From positions 860,395 through 924,394 of the forward strand of contig NZ_FORH01000001.1 in the NCBI RefSeq assembly GCF_900113955.1: DNA of 64,000 nucleotides, read 5' to 3'. The notes below the pieces were generated by a model that was given only the letters and a program-made list of their open reading frames with translations, had not been told where the DNA came from and did no database searches. This DNA is from Celeribacter neptunius. GTDB taxonomy: Bacteria; Pseudomonadota; Alphaproteobacteria; Rhodobacterales; Rhodobacteraceae. The position numbers and the translations under genes were made by a program. This document shows, in pieces, positions 1 through 8,276 of this stretch (within the stretch, counting starts at the first letter, position 1; each line of letters starts with the position of its first letter).

Positions 1-677
1 GCGATGAAGGCCGCGACCTTGTCGGCCCCGATCTCTTCGATCTTGGATTCGAGCTGACGCGCGCGTTCCAAGCCGAATTCGTCGGGCGTCATGTCGCCGC
101 CTTCGGACCACCAGTCGGGCTGGTCGATATGCGCGATATCGGGGATCGGCAGCCCGCCCTGGGCATGCATGCCTTTCATCCCGCCCAGAGAGGCCGCGCC
201 CATGGTTGAGCCGTGATAGCCATTCCAGCGCGAGATCACCACTTTGCGCTCCGGCTGGCCTTTCGCGGCCCAGTAATGGCGCACCAGACGCAGGTTGGTG
301 TCATTGGAATCCGAGCCGGAGCCGTTGAAGAACACATGGTTCAACGCGCCGGGGGCGAGCTCGGCCAGACGTTTGGCGAGCATGATCGCCGGCACATGCG
401 AGGTCTGGAAAAACGTGTTGTAGAAAGGAAGTTGCTTCATCTGACGGGCGGCAGCGTCCACGAGTTCATCACGGCCATAGCCGATATTGACGCACCAGAG
501 GCCTGCCATGGCATCCAGGATCTCTTCGCCCTCGCTGTCGGTGAGCCAGACGCCCTTGGCCGAGGTGATGATCCGCGCGCCTTTCTTGGCCAGCGCGGCC
601 CCTTCGGTAAACGGGTGCATGTGATGCGCGGCATCGAGCGCCTGAAGCTCGCCGGTGGGCAGGTGATTGTCGATCAT
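1..677 (-). CDS. spuC: Putrescine--pyruvate aminotransferase, class III PLP (5' part only)
   Basis: N-terminal 225 residues of a fold-type I class III aminotransferase that runs off the left edge. The start MIDNHLP is preceded by AGGAAAG. Seen: the MHPF substrate segment, AGLWCVNIGYGR, LPFYNTFF, FNGSGSDSND and RWNGYHGST motifs, which are those of SpuC, the enzyme moving an amino group from putrescine to pyruvate to give 4-aminobutyraldehyde. The PLP lysine lies outside the window. The product would feed the PuuC-like dehydrogenase (32905-34398) and gabT/gabD (56960-59690). It is divergent from the BMP-type importer operon, across a 485-bp gap holding a palindrome. Alternative: another omega-amino acid or taurine/beta-alanine:pyruvate transaminase of the same family; the family is sure, the substrate is inferred. 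Confidence 0.8.
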   Translation of the reverse strand, partial: MIDNHLPTGELQALDAAHHMHPFTEGAALAKKGARIITSAKGVWLTDSEGEEILDAMAGLWCVNIGYGRDELVDAAARQMKQLPFYNTFFQTSHVPAIMLAKRLAELAPGALNHVFFNGSGSDSNDTNLRLVRHYWAAKGQPERKVVISRWNGYHGSTMGAASLGGMKGMHAQGGLPIPDIAHIDQPDWWSEGGDMTPDEFGLERARQLESKIEEIGADKVAAFI

Positions 678-1162
678 GGTCTTTCCTTTGCGGTGGGCTG
701 GCACTCTGACCGATCCGGCGGGGCGGGGCGTGAAAGCCGCGCTCCGAGACCCCAAAGGATCGGCGGGTACGGGTGACAGCGAAAGCCCCGGAACATATCG
801 GTTGCGGAACGTCATTCGGTTGCCTTGAGAAATATGATCAAATTTTTGAGCGGTCAAGTTCCACCCATGAGATTCCTCGCTCTCATCGCCTCGGTCGGAG
901 CGGGGCCTGAGAGCGGATCGGGTCAGGGCGCCGTCTGGAATAGGACGATGCACATTACGATAGATGTCGCGACATGTTTTCTGCTCAATTTCTGTGCGAT
1001 ATTTGCAAATCGCGTATAGAATATGCGAGGATCGCGGCGGATTTGCCGGGCGGGGGCCTGAGGCGAAACTCCGCATTGACGGGAGGCGCCGAAAAACACA
1101 CCAATTGATCAAAATTATAACGCTGCGGGCCATCCGTGGCGAATTCCACAGGAGAGTGACAG
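678..1162. promoter_or_regulatory. Divergent intergenic region, spuC-like / BMP operon
   Basis: 485 bp without a convincing gene; it must hold the promoters of both divergent units. Seen: a perfect 12-bp palindrome ATGTCGCGACAT (964-975), a perfect 10-bp palindrome ATTTGCAAAT (1001-1010), and TGATCAAA twice (835-842 and 1106-1113, the second within TTGATCAA). Short reading frames here have no ribosome binding site or recognisable product. Confidence 0.5.
964..975. promoter_or_regulatory. Candidate operator palindrome
   Basis: Perfect 12-bp palindrome ATGTCGCGACAT in the divergent spuC-like/BMP region, 287 bp from one start and 188 bp from the other. Its regulator is unknown; assignment as an operator is inference. 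Confidence 0.3.
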
Positions 1163-2188
1163 ATGACAGAGACTTCCCGTTTCGGCGCGCCTTCGCGCCG
1201 GGCCTTCCTGAAAACCAGCCTCGCCAGCGCGGCGCTCGCCAGCGCCCTGCCGGGCATCGCCTTTGCCCAGGGCAAGGTGCTGAAAGTGGCCGGGATCTAC
1301 ACCGTGCCGGTGGAACAGCAATGGGTGAGCCGCATCCATATCGCCGCCGTCGCGGCCCAGACCCGCGGCGACATCGAATATACCTATTCCGAGAACACCG
1401 CCAACACCGACTATCCGCGCGTGATGCGTGAATATGCCGAGCAGGGCTATGACATGATCGTCGGCGAGATTTTCGGTGTCGAGCAGGAAGCCCGCGAGGT
1501 GGCCGCCGATTACCCGGATGTCGCCTTCCTCATGGGCTCGTCCTTCAAGGAAGATCCGTCGATCCCGAACCTCTCGGTGTTCGACAACTATATTCAGGAC
1601 GCGTCCTACCTGTCGGGCATCATCGCCGGCGCCATGTCGTCCTCCGGCAATATCGGCATGGTCGGCGGCTTCCCGATCCCCGAGGTGAACCGTCTGATGC
1701 ATGCCTTCATGGCGGGCGCCAAGGAAATGAACCCGGACATGAAATTCCAGGTCTCCTTCATCGGTTCCTGGTTCGATCCGCCCAAGGCCAAGGAAACCGC
1801 CTATGCGATGATCGAGAACGGTGCGGACATGCTCTATGCCGAACGGTTCGGTGTCTCGGATGCGGCAAAGGAAAAGGGCATTCTCGCCATCGGCAACGTG
1901 ATCGACACCCAGTCCGACTACCCGGACACGGTCGTGGCCTCCGCGATCTGGCATTTCGAGCCGACGATGGATGCGGCGATTGCCAAGGTCAAAGCCGGCA
2001 CATTCACCGCCGAGGATTACGGTCTCTATTCCTTCATGAAAGAGGGCGGTTGCTCGCTCGCGCCTTACGGCAATTTCGACGGCAAGATCCCGCAAGACGC
2101 GCTCGATCTCGTTGAGACCCGCTCCGCGGCGATCAAGGACGGGACCTTCGCGGTCGAGATCAACGACGAAGAGCCGAAGTCCTCGTAA
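1163..2188 (+). CDS. BMP family (PnrA-like) ABC transporter substrate-binding protein, Tat-exported
   Basis: 341 aa periplasmic binding protein of the basic membrane protein family, which binds nucleosides or related bases. The N-terminus carries a twin-arginine signal, SRRAFLKT at residues 11-18, a hydrophobic stretch and a probable cleavage after AFA (about residue 35), so it is probably exported folded. The mature part starts with KVAGIYTVPV and contains the family segments SENTANTDYPRVMREYAEQGYD and VGGFPIPEVNRLMHAF-type strands. RBS GGAGAG lies 6-7 nt before the ATG. It abuts the ATPase gene with no spacer and heads an operon that ends in a CodA-family deaminase, which suggests a pyrimidine base or nucleoside ligand. 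Confidence 0.88.
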   Translation: MTETSRFGAPSRRAFLKTSLASAALASALPGIAFAQGKVLKVAGIYTVPVEQQWVSRIHIAAVAAQTRGDIEYTYSENTANTDYPRVMREYAEQGYDMIVGEIFGVEQEAREVAADYPDVAFLMGSSFKEDPSIPNLSVFDNYIQDASYLSGIIAGAMSSSGNIGMVGGFPIPEVNRLMHAFMAGAKEMNPDMKFQVSFIGSWFDPPKAKETAYAMIENGADMLYAERFGVSDAAKEKGILAIGNVIDTQSDYPDTVVASAIWHFEPTMDAAIAKVKAGTFTAEDYGLYSFMKEGGCSLAPYGNFDGKIPQDALDLVETRSAAIKDGTFAVEINDEEPKSS

Positions 2189-3715
2189 ATGGCGACTGAA
2201 AAGAGGGGCGCGGGGCAGGGGGAACCCGTCCTGCGCCTTCTAGGCATCACAAAGCGGTTCGGGCAGGTCACGGCCAATGAGAATGTCAGCTTCTCGCTCA
2301 ACGAGGGCGAGGTGATCGCGCTTTTGGGCGAAAACGGCGCGGGCAAGACCACGCTGATGAACATTCTCTTTGGCCAATACACCGCCGATGAGGGCACGGT
2401 CGAGGCGTTCGGCCGGCCGCTCGCTCCGGGCAATCCCCGGGCCGCGCTCGATGCCGGTGTCGGCATGGTGCATCAGCATTTCACCCTCGCCGGCAATCTC
2501 ACCGTCTGGGAAAACATCGTGCTGGGCACACAGCGCCTGTCGGAGCGCAGCCTCAGCCCGCGCGCCGCCAAGGACAAGATCCGGGCGCTGTCCGGCAAGT
2601 TTCACCTGATCGTCGACCCGGATGCCAAGGTCGGCAGCCTCACGGTGGGCGAGCGCCAGCGGGTCGAGATCCTCAAGGCGCTCTATCGCGATGCCCGCGT
2701 GCTCATTCTCGACGAACCCACCGCCGTGTTGACGCCGCAGGAGACCGACGCGCTGTTCGCCACGCTGCGCGAAGCCATCGCGCTCGGCCTCTCGATCGTC
2801 TTCATCTCGCACAAGCTGCATGAGGTGATGGATATTTCCCATCGGGTGCTGGTGTTGCGCCATGGCAAGCTGGTCGCCGAACGCACCACATCCGAGACCT
2901 CGCGCGAGGAACTCGCCACGCTGATGGTCGGCGGCGAGGTGCGCGCGCCGGAGTTCCCAGCGATGCCGGCGGGACCGGCGCTTCTGTCGCTGAAATCCAT
3001 CTTTACCGACAAGCTGTTCGATCTCGATCTGGAGCTGTGTGCGGGCCAGATCACCGGGCTGGCGGGCGTCTCCGGCAACGGCCAGGGGGCGCTTTCCGAT
3101 CTGATTTCCGGCATGTCCACGCCGCTCTCGGGCGAGATGACCGTCGCAGGCCAGACCCCGAAGAGCTGGTCGCCGCGTGCCGCCATCGCCATGGGGATCG
3201 GGCGCATCCCCGAGGACCGGCACAAGACCGGCACGATCGCCGACTTTGACCTGACCGAGAATGCCATTCTGGAAACCTATCCCGAAGGGTTCTCGCGCAG
3301 GGGCTGGATGGATTGGGCCAGGGCCCACGCCCATACCGAACACCTGATCGAGACCTATGATGTGCGCTGCCCGGGGCCGGAGGCGCGCATTCGCCTCTTG
3401 TCCGGTGGCAATATGCAGAAACTCATTCTGGGCCGCGTGCTCGAAGAGAGCCCCAAGATCATCCTCGCCAACCAACCGGTGCGCGGATTGGACATCGGTG
3501 CGGTGAATTATGTTCATTCCCGTCTTGCCGCCGCGCGCGAAGCCGGGGCGGCCGTGCTGTTGATCTCCGAGGATCTCGATGAGATCATGAAACTCTCCGA
3601 CCGCATCCATGTGATCTCCGAGGGCCGTCTCAGCCCGGCGTTCGGACGTGGCGAGATGTCGGCCGCCGAGCTTGGCAAATGGATGGCCGGCGAAGGATTT
3701 GCCCATGCCGTTTGA
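2189..3715 (+). CDS. ABC transporter ATPase, duplicated nucleoside/sugar type
   Basis: 508 aa with two nucleotide-binding domains in tandem, as in RbsA and the BMP-system ATPases. Domain 1: Walker A GENGAGKTT near residue 47, signature LTVGERQR, Walker B LILDEPTAVLTPQE. Domain 2: the Walker A is degenerate (GVSGNGQGAL), the signature is LLSGGNMQK, and the Walker B region reads LANQPVRGLD, with Gln replacing the catalytic Glu; this asymmetry is usual in the nucleoside branch. The ATG at 2189 follows directly on the TAA of the binding protein, and the 3' end overlaps the first permease. It powers the importer encoded by 1163-5710. Confidence 0.92.
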   Translation: MATEKRGAGQGEPVLRLLGITKRFGQVTANENVSFSLNEGEVIALLGENGAGKTTLMNILFGQYTADEGTVEAFGRPLAPGNPRAALDAGVGMVHQHFTLAGNLTVWENIVLGTQRLSERSLSPRAAKDKIRALSGKFHLIVDPDAKVGSLTVGERQRVEILKALYRDARVLILDEPTAVLTPQETDALFATLREAIALGLSIVFISHKLHEVMDISHRVLVLRHGKLVAERTTSETSREELATLMVGGEVRAPEFPAMPAGPALLSLKSIFTDKLFDLDLELCAGQITGLAGVSGNGQGALSDLISGMSTPLSGEMTVAGQTPKSWSPRAAIAMGIGRIPEDRHKTGTIADFDLTENAILETYPEGFSRRGWMDWARAHAHTEHLIETYDVRCPGPEARIRLLSGGNMQKLILGRVLEESPKIILANQPVRGLDIGAVNYVHSRLAAAREAGAAVLLISEDLDEIMKLSDRIHVISEGRLSPAFGRGEMSAAELGKWMAGEGFAHAV

Positions 3716-4766
3716 GATGCGCCTCGAACCGATCGCCGAGCCAAGCCTCGCGCGGCGCTTGACGCCGCCGGCGCTGGCCATTGTCGCCTCTTTCGTCGTC
3801 GCAGCCCTGCTGGCGCTGATCGCTGGCGGCAATCCCTTTGCCGTGTTCGGGCTTATTTTCAAGGGCGCATTCGGATCGAAATTTGCGCTGCTCGAGACAT
3901 TGAATCGCGCCACGCCGCTGATCTTCACCGGGCTTGCGGTCTCGGTGGCCTTTCGCGCCAAGCTCTGGAACATCGGTGCCGAGGCGCAATTCTACGCCGG
4001 CGCGGTGATGACCGTGGTTCTGGGCACTGGCATGCTGACCCTGCCGCCCATGCTGATGCTGCCGCTGCTTGCGGTGACCGCAGCATTGGCGGGCGCGCTG
4101 GTGCTGTTGATCCCGGCGCTTCTGAAAACCCGCTTCGGGGTCGACGAGGTGGTCACCACGCTCCTGTTCAATTTCATCTTCCTGCTGTTCGTCTCCTACC
4201 TGCTCGAGGGGCCTCTGAAGGACCCGATGGGCATGGGCTGGCCGAAATCCGCGCGGCTCATCCCCGAGGCGCGCCTGCCGCGCATCGTCGACGGGCTCCG
4301 GCTGCATTGGGGCTTTGCCCTGGCGCTGATTTCGGCGCTGGCGCTCTGGGTGATCGACCGCAAGACCACATTGGGCTTCGAGATGCGCGCCGTCGGACAA
4401 AATGCCGAGGCCGCGCGGTTTGCCGGGATCCCGGTCACCAAGGTGATCCTGAAAACCGCGCTGCTCTCGGGCGGTCTGGCCGCGCTCGGCGGGTATTCTG
4501 AAGTGGCGGGTCTCAAAGGGTCTCTGACGCAGGATATCAGCCCGGGCTTTGGCTACACCGGGATTGTCGTTGCCATGCTGGCGCTTCTGAACCCGCTGGG
4601 CGTGGTGCTCGCCGCCTTCTTTGTCGCCGCCATCTTCGTCGGTGCCGACAGCATGAGCCGTGCCATCGGCGTGCCGAGTTACCTGGCGGATATCATGCTC
4701 GCCTCGGCGCTGTTGCTGATGGTGCTGGCGATCCTCTTGACGAAATTCCGGGTGAGGCGCGGCTGA
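3705..4766 (+). CDS. ABC transporter permease, BMP/nucleoside type (first)
   Basis: 353 aa polytopic inner-membrane protein of the BPD_transp_2 family (YufP/NupP-like). The start MPFEMRLEP (3705) has a GAAGGA site and overlaps the ATPase stop by 11 nt; a frame extending to 3648 is only read-back into the ATPase. Roughly eight to ten hydrophobic helices can be seen, with FVVAALLALIAGGNPF and LIFTGLAVSVAF early and the cytoplasmic EAARFAGI coupling segment near the middle. Together with the next gene it should form the transmembrane channel. The stop overlaps the next ATG (TGATG). Confidence 0.9.
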   Translation: MPFEMRLEPIAEPSLARRLTPPALAIVASFVVAALLALIAGGNPFAVFGLIFKGAFGSKFALLETLNRATPLIFTGLAVSVAFRAKLWNIGAEAQFYAGAVMTVVLGTGMLTLPPMLMLPLLAVTAALAGALVLLIPALLKTRFGVDEVVTTLLFNFIFLLFVSYLLEGPLKDPMGMGWPKSARLIPEARLPRIVDGLRLHWGFALALISALALWVIDRKTTLGFEMRAVGQNAEAARFAGIPVTKVILKTALLSGGLAALGGYSEVAGLKGSLTQDISPGFGYTGIVVAMLALLNPLGVVLAAFFVAAIFVGADSMSRAIGVPSYLADIMLASALLLMVLAILLTKFRVRRG

Positions 4767-5710
4767 TGGATCTTCTCGACATTCTCTTCTCCGCCGCGTT
4801 CTGGGCCGCCACGGTGCGCATCGCCAGCCCGCTAATCTTCGCCACCATGGGGGAACTGATCTGCGAACGCGCCGGCGTGCTCAATCTCGGGATCGAGGGC
4901 ATCATGGTGGCGGGGGCTTTTGCCGGCTGGATTTCGGTCTGGGCCGGGCTGCCGCTCTGGGGCGGGGTCGGTGTGGCGCTTTTGACCGGCATGGCCTTTG
5001 GCCTGTTGCATTCGATCCTCTCCGTGCCCTTTGGCCTGTCGCAACATGTGGTCGGCGTCGGCATCACGCTGTTCGCCACCTCGACCACGTTCTATACCTA
5101 TCGTGTCGTGCTGCCCGAGGTCTCCTCGCCGCCGAAAATCACCGCGTTTCAGCCGGTTGAGATCCCGTTTCTCGCCGATATTCCATTGATCGGCCCGGCG
5201 CTGTTCCACCAGACGCCCTTGACCTATGCCGCCTTTCTGCTCGTGGCGCTCACCGCGTTCGTGCTGTACCGCACGCCCCTGGGCCTGGCGGTTCGGGCCG
5301 CCGGCGAAAGCCCGTCGGCCGTCTCCGCTCAGGGCCTGTCGGTGACCGCGATCCGCATGGGGGCGGTGATCGTCGGCAGCGGCTTCATGGCCGTCGGCGG
5401 CGCCTTTCTCACCATGTCGGCCTTTGATTCGTTCTTTTTCGACATGGTCGGCGGGCGTGGCTGGATCTGTATCGCACTGGTGGTCTTCGGCGCCTGGAAG
5501 CCCGGCAAGGCGCTTTTGGGGGCGATCCTGTTTGCCGCGTTCGATGCGCTGCAAATCCGTCTGCAACAGACCGGGATCGGCGCCATCGTGCCCTATCAGG
5601 TCTTCTTGATGTTGCCCTATATCCTGTCCATTCTGGCGCTCGTGCTGATGTCGCGCCGCGCCGAAGTGCCCGCGGCCCTGATGGTGCCGTTCAACAAGGG
5701 AGAGAGATGA
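4766..5710 (+). CDS. ABC transporter permease, BMP/nucleoside type (second)
   Basis: 314 aa, BPD_transp_2 family (YufQ/NupQ-like), partner of the previous permease. Diagnostic segments: GELICERAGVLNLGIEGIM near the N-terminus and GRGWICIALVVFGAWKPG near residue 240, both typical of the second nucleoside permease. About nine membrane helices. The start overlaps the upstream stop by one base and the stop overlaps the deaminase start in ATGA, so translational coupling runs through the operon from importer to enzyme. Confidence 0.9.
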   Translation: MDLLDILFSAAFWAATVRIASPLIFATMGELICERAGVLNLGIEGIMVAGAFAGWISVWAGLPLWGGVGVALLTGMAFGLLHSILSVPFGLSQHVVGVGITLFATSTTFYTYRVVLPEVSSPPKITAFQPVEIPFLADIPLIGPALFHQTPLTYAAFLLVALTAFVLYRTPLGLAVRAAGESPSAVSAQGLSVTAIRMGAVIVGSGFMAVGGAFLTMSAFDSFFFDMVGGRGWICIALVVFGAWKPGKALLGAILFAAFDALQIRLQQTGIGAIVPYQVFLMLPYILSILALVLMSRRAEVPAALMVPFNKGER

Positions 5711-6984
5711 TGTTCGATCTACTGGTCAGGGGCGGCACGCTGCCCGATGGCTCCGTCATGGACATCGCCATCCGAGGCGACAAGATCGCCGAGGTGGCGC
5801 CGAAGATCGAGGCCGAGGCCCGCGAGGTGATCGAGGCCAGTGGCGATCTGGTCTCGCCGCCCTTTGTCGATCCGCATTTCCACATGGACGCGACGCTGAG
5901 CTACGGCCTGCCGCGGGTGAACGCCTCCGGCACGCTGCTCGAGGGGATTTCGCTCTGGGGCGAGCTGCGCGAGATCGCCAGTGTCGAGGAGATGGTCGAG
6001 CGGGCTTTGCAATATTGCGACTGGGCCGCCGCCACCGGGCTTCTGGCCATTCGCAGCCATGTCGACACCACGCCGGATCATCTCAATACCGTCACGGCGA
6101 TGCTCGAGGTCAAAGAGAAGGTCAAGGATTACATTGACTTGCAACTTGTGGCCTTTCCGCAGGACGGGCTTTACCGCGCGCCGAACGGGCGCGAGAACCT
6201 GATCCGCGCGCTCGACATGGGCGTCGAGGTGGTCGGCGGCATCCCGCATTTCGAACGCACGATGCAGGACGGCGCCGAGAGCCTGCGCGATCTTTGTCAG
6301 ATCGCCGCCACCCGGGGCCTGATGGTCGATATCCATTGCGACGAGACCGACGATCCGATGAGCCGGCATATCGAAACGCTGGCCTATGAGACCACACGGC
6401 TTGGCTTGCAGGGCAGGGTGGTCGGCTCTCACCTGACATCCATGCATTCGATGGACAATTACTATGTCTCGAAACTCCTGCCGCTGATCAGGGAGGCCGG
6501 GATTTCCGCCATCCCCAACCCACTGATCAATATCATGCTGCAGGGCCGTCACGACACATTCCCGAAACGCCGCGGCCTCACCCGGGTCAAGGAAATGCAG
6601 GCCATCGGCATTCCGGTCGGCTGGGGACAGGATTGCGTTCTCGACCCGTGGTATTCGCTTGGCACGGCGGACATGCTCGACGTCGCCTTCATGGGGCTGC
6701 ATGTGGCGCAGATGAGCCATCCCGACGAAATGGCGCGGTGCTTTAACATGGTGACCGAGACCAATGCCGAGATCATCGGCCTCGAAGACTACGGCATCCG
6801 GAAAGGCGCGATGGCCTCGCTCGTCGTTCTCGACGCGGCCACCCCCGTCGATGCGCTCCGCCTGCGTCCAGCGCGGCTCGCGGTGGTGGCGAAGGGCAGA
6901 GTGATCGCCCGGGCGCCCCGCGGCGATGCCAGACTCAGCCTTCCGGGCCGTCCCGAGACTGTCCGGCGGCGTGCGCCGCGCTGA
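5707..6984 (+). CDS. codA: CodA-family amidohydrolase, probable 5-methylcytosine/cytosine deaminase
   Basis: 425 aa amidohydrolase. All metal and catalytic residues known in E. coli CodA are found at a constant offset of -4: His57 and His59 (HFHMD), Gln152 (FPQDG), His210 and Glu213 (HCDE), His242 (SHLTSMHS), Asp309 (GQDC). The next residue, Asp314 in CodA, is Cys310 here. CodA homologues lacking that Asp, from Klebsiella and Rhodobacter, are known 5-methylcytosine deaminases, making thymine and ammonia. Hence cytosine or 5-methylcytosine deamination is the best call. Last gene of the importer operon (ATGA overlap); the importer may bring in the base. The Arg/Pro-rich last 20 residues look unconserved. 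Confidence 0.85.
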   Translation: MMFDLLVRGGTLPDGSVMDIAIRGDKIAEVAPKIEAEAREVIEASGDLVSPPFVDPHFHMDATLSYGLPRVNASGTLLEGISLWGELREIASVEEMVERALQYCDWAAATGLLAIRSHVDTTPDHLNTVTAMLEVKEKVKDYIDLQLVAFPQDGLYRAPNGRENLIRALDMGVEVVGGIPHFERTMQDGAESLRDLCQIAATRGLMVDIHCDETDDPMSRHIETLAYETTRLGLQGRVVGSHLTSMHSMDNYYVSKLLPLIREAGISAIPNPLINIMLQGRHDTFPKRRGLTRVKEMQAIGIPVGWGQDCVLDPWYSLGTADMLDVAFMGLHVAQMSHPDEMARCFNMVTETNAEIIGLEDYGIRKGAMASLVVLDAATPVDALRLRPARLAVVAKGRVIARAPRGDARLSLPGRPETVRRRAPR

Positions 6985-7046
6985 GCGCCGCACCTAAGGT
7001 CCGCCAGCCTGTCTGCCTGCATGTTGGTCGCTGCCTGTGCCGGTCT

Positions 7047-7065
7047 CGCCCCGTTTAACGGGGCG
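7047..7065 (+). terminator. Hairpin after the deaminase operon
   Basis: CGCCCCG-TTTAA-CGGGGCG hairpin 63 bp after the codA stop. There is no T-run behind it, so it would be a weak or Rho-aided terminator. Confidence 0.4.
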
Positions 7066-7090
7066 ATCCGGTTTGCGGCGGCTCACGTCG

Positions 7091-7107
7091 ATATTTTGAA
7101 AAAATAT
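7091..7107. promoter_or_regulatory. AT-rich palindrome with TTTTGAAAAAA core, candidate XRE-cupin operator
   Basis: Perfect 7-bp arms ATATTTT and AAAATAT around GAA. Its core TTTTGAAAAAA (7094-7104) recurs exactly at 8151-8161 and 8169-8179, before the polyamine importer genes downstream of this regulator. Its place in front of the regulator gene fits autoregulation; this is inference. Confidence 0.4.
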
Positions 7108-7286
7108 TTTAAATAAACTCAACAGTCGCGCGAAGATCGTCTAAGCTCTCCTGAAACAAGCATGATTTTTGGGCGAAAATCCTAATTTCTTTGCGTGAAT
7201 CAGCAGAAGGGGAACCGGGTCAGTTGCAACCGATCCGCCCTTCCGTATCTAGTGATGCGATGACGATACTGTGAGATGGTGAGCGG

Positions 7287-7868
7287 ATGGAATTTGATGT
7301 CGGAGCGCGGCTGAAAGAGGTCAGGAAGGCCAAGGGCCTGTCGCAGCGGGTTGTTGCCGAACGCTCCGGCGTGACCAATGGCATGATCTCTCTCATCGAG
7401 AGCAACAAATCCAGCCCGTCGGTGAGCTCGCTGAAAAAGATCCTGACCGTGCTCGACATCGCCCTGGCGGATTTCTTCGAAAGCGAAACGCCGGAGCCCA
7501 AGCAGTTCGTGTTCCGCCCCGCGGACTTTGTCGAGATCAATCCGCAACAGATTTTCAGCAGTGACGACGAGCCGGCGCTTGAGGCCTTATCCATTAAAAA
7601 GGTTGGGAATTCTTCGACAAACAGCCTGTTGCTGCTCTACGAGGTCTATGAGGCCGGCGCCGACACCGGTGCCGAGGCCCTGTCGCATGAGGGCGAAGAG
7701 GGCGGCTTTGTCATTGAGGGAAAACTTCTGCTCGAGGTCGATGGCGAGACCCAGGTGCTCAAGGCCGGGGATGCCTATCTGTTCGACAGCACCAAGCCGC
7801 ACCGCTTCCGCAATGTCGAGAAAGAGCGCTGTGTGATCGTCAACGCCAGCACGCCACCGACATTCTGA
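7287..7868 (+). CDS. XRE-family regulator with C-terminal cupin
   Basis: 193 aa. Residues about 8-62 form an HTH_3/XRE DNA-binding domain (VRKAKGLSQRVVAERSGV, MISLIESNKSSPSVSSLKKIL). Residues about 110-190 form a cupin_2 ligand domain (SHEGEEGGFVIEGKLLLEV, GDAYLFDSTKPHRFRN). This is the architecture of PuuR, the putrescine-utilisation repressor. A paralogue lies at 56250-56831 with the same ASTPPxF ending. It sits between the deaminase operon and a polyamine-type importer and probably controls one of them in response to an amine; ligand unproven. No strong SD precedes the ATG. Confidence 0.85.
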   Translation: MEFDVGARLKEVRKAKGLSQRVVAERSGVTNGMISLIESNKSSPSVSSLKKILTVLDIALADFFESETPEPKQFVFRPADFVEINPQQIFSSDDEPALEALSIKKVGNSSTNSLLLLYEVYEAGADTGAEALSHEGEEGGFVIEGKLLLEVDGETQVLKAGDAYLFDSTKPHRFRNVEKERCVIVNASTPPTF

Positions 7869-8276
7869 TCCGCGCCCATCGCAGCCCGGCCCCTGTCGCG
7901 GCACCCGCCGCAATGTCATGGGGCAGGGCTTGGCCGGGGCAGGGATTCGCTGCGCGCATAACCCGCGCGCGGGGCTGGTCCTGGCGGCGCGATCCCGTCC
8001 TCTCCGGTACGGTCTGGATCGGCTTTCAGCCCGGAAATCACCTGTCTATCCTTGCACAGGAAGGGTGCGTTTTTTCAGGATGCCCAATTTTTGCGCCGAA
8101 TCCCCGCGCGACGCAAGAATTTTCAATATATTTAACGCCTGTATGAAAATTTTTGAAAAAACACTTTATTTTGAAAAAACACCGGCTAACCTGACGGCAA
8201 TTGAAGCGAGCAGCGGAGCCGGCGTTAAACATGCTCGCAATGGCTGTCAAACAAGCGCACCGGCGCGCATACAGGG
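7869..8276. promoter_or_regulatory. Intergenic region before polyamine importer operon
   Basis: 408 bp without a supported gene. The 3' half becomes AT-rich and ends in two exact 14-bp direct repeats (8151-8182). It probably holds the promoter of the 8277-12852 operon. Reading frames of 77 and 120 codons cross it but lack an RBS and any recognisable product. Confidence 0.5.
8151..8182. repeat. Two direct repeats TTTTGAAAAAACAC, candidate operator pair
   Basis: Exact 14-bp copies at 8151-8164 and 8169-8182, spaced 18 bp start to start, about 95 bp before the ATPase start. The TTTTGAAAAAA core also occurs in the palindrome before the XRE-cupin gene (7094-7104). Confidence 0.55.

Larger units (their letters stand above)
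6985..7286. promoter_or_regulatory. Intergenic region before XRE-cupin gene
   Basis: 302 bp without a gene. It holds a GC-rich hairpin (7047-7065), an AT palindrome ATATTTTGAAAAAATAT (7091-7107) and an inverted repeat GATTTT-N6-AAAATC (7164-7181). The promoter of the regulator at 7287 must lie here; no -35/-10 pair stands out. Confidence 0.45.

Noticed and set aside
835-856. FNR-type site TTGAGCGGTCAA
   Set aside because: The spacer between TTGA and TCAA is 4 bp, not the 6 bp of FNR/CRP-family sites.
8151-8182. CRISPR-like direct repeats
   Set aside because: Only two 14-bp copies with a 4-bp spacer and no cas genes; better read as an operator pair.
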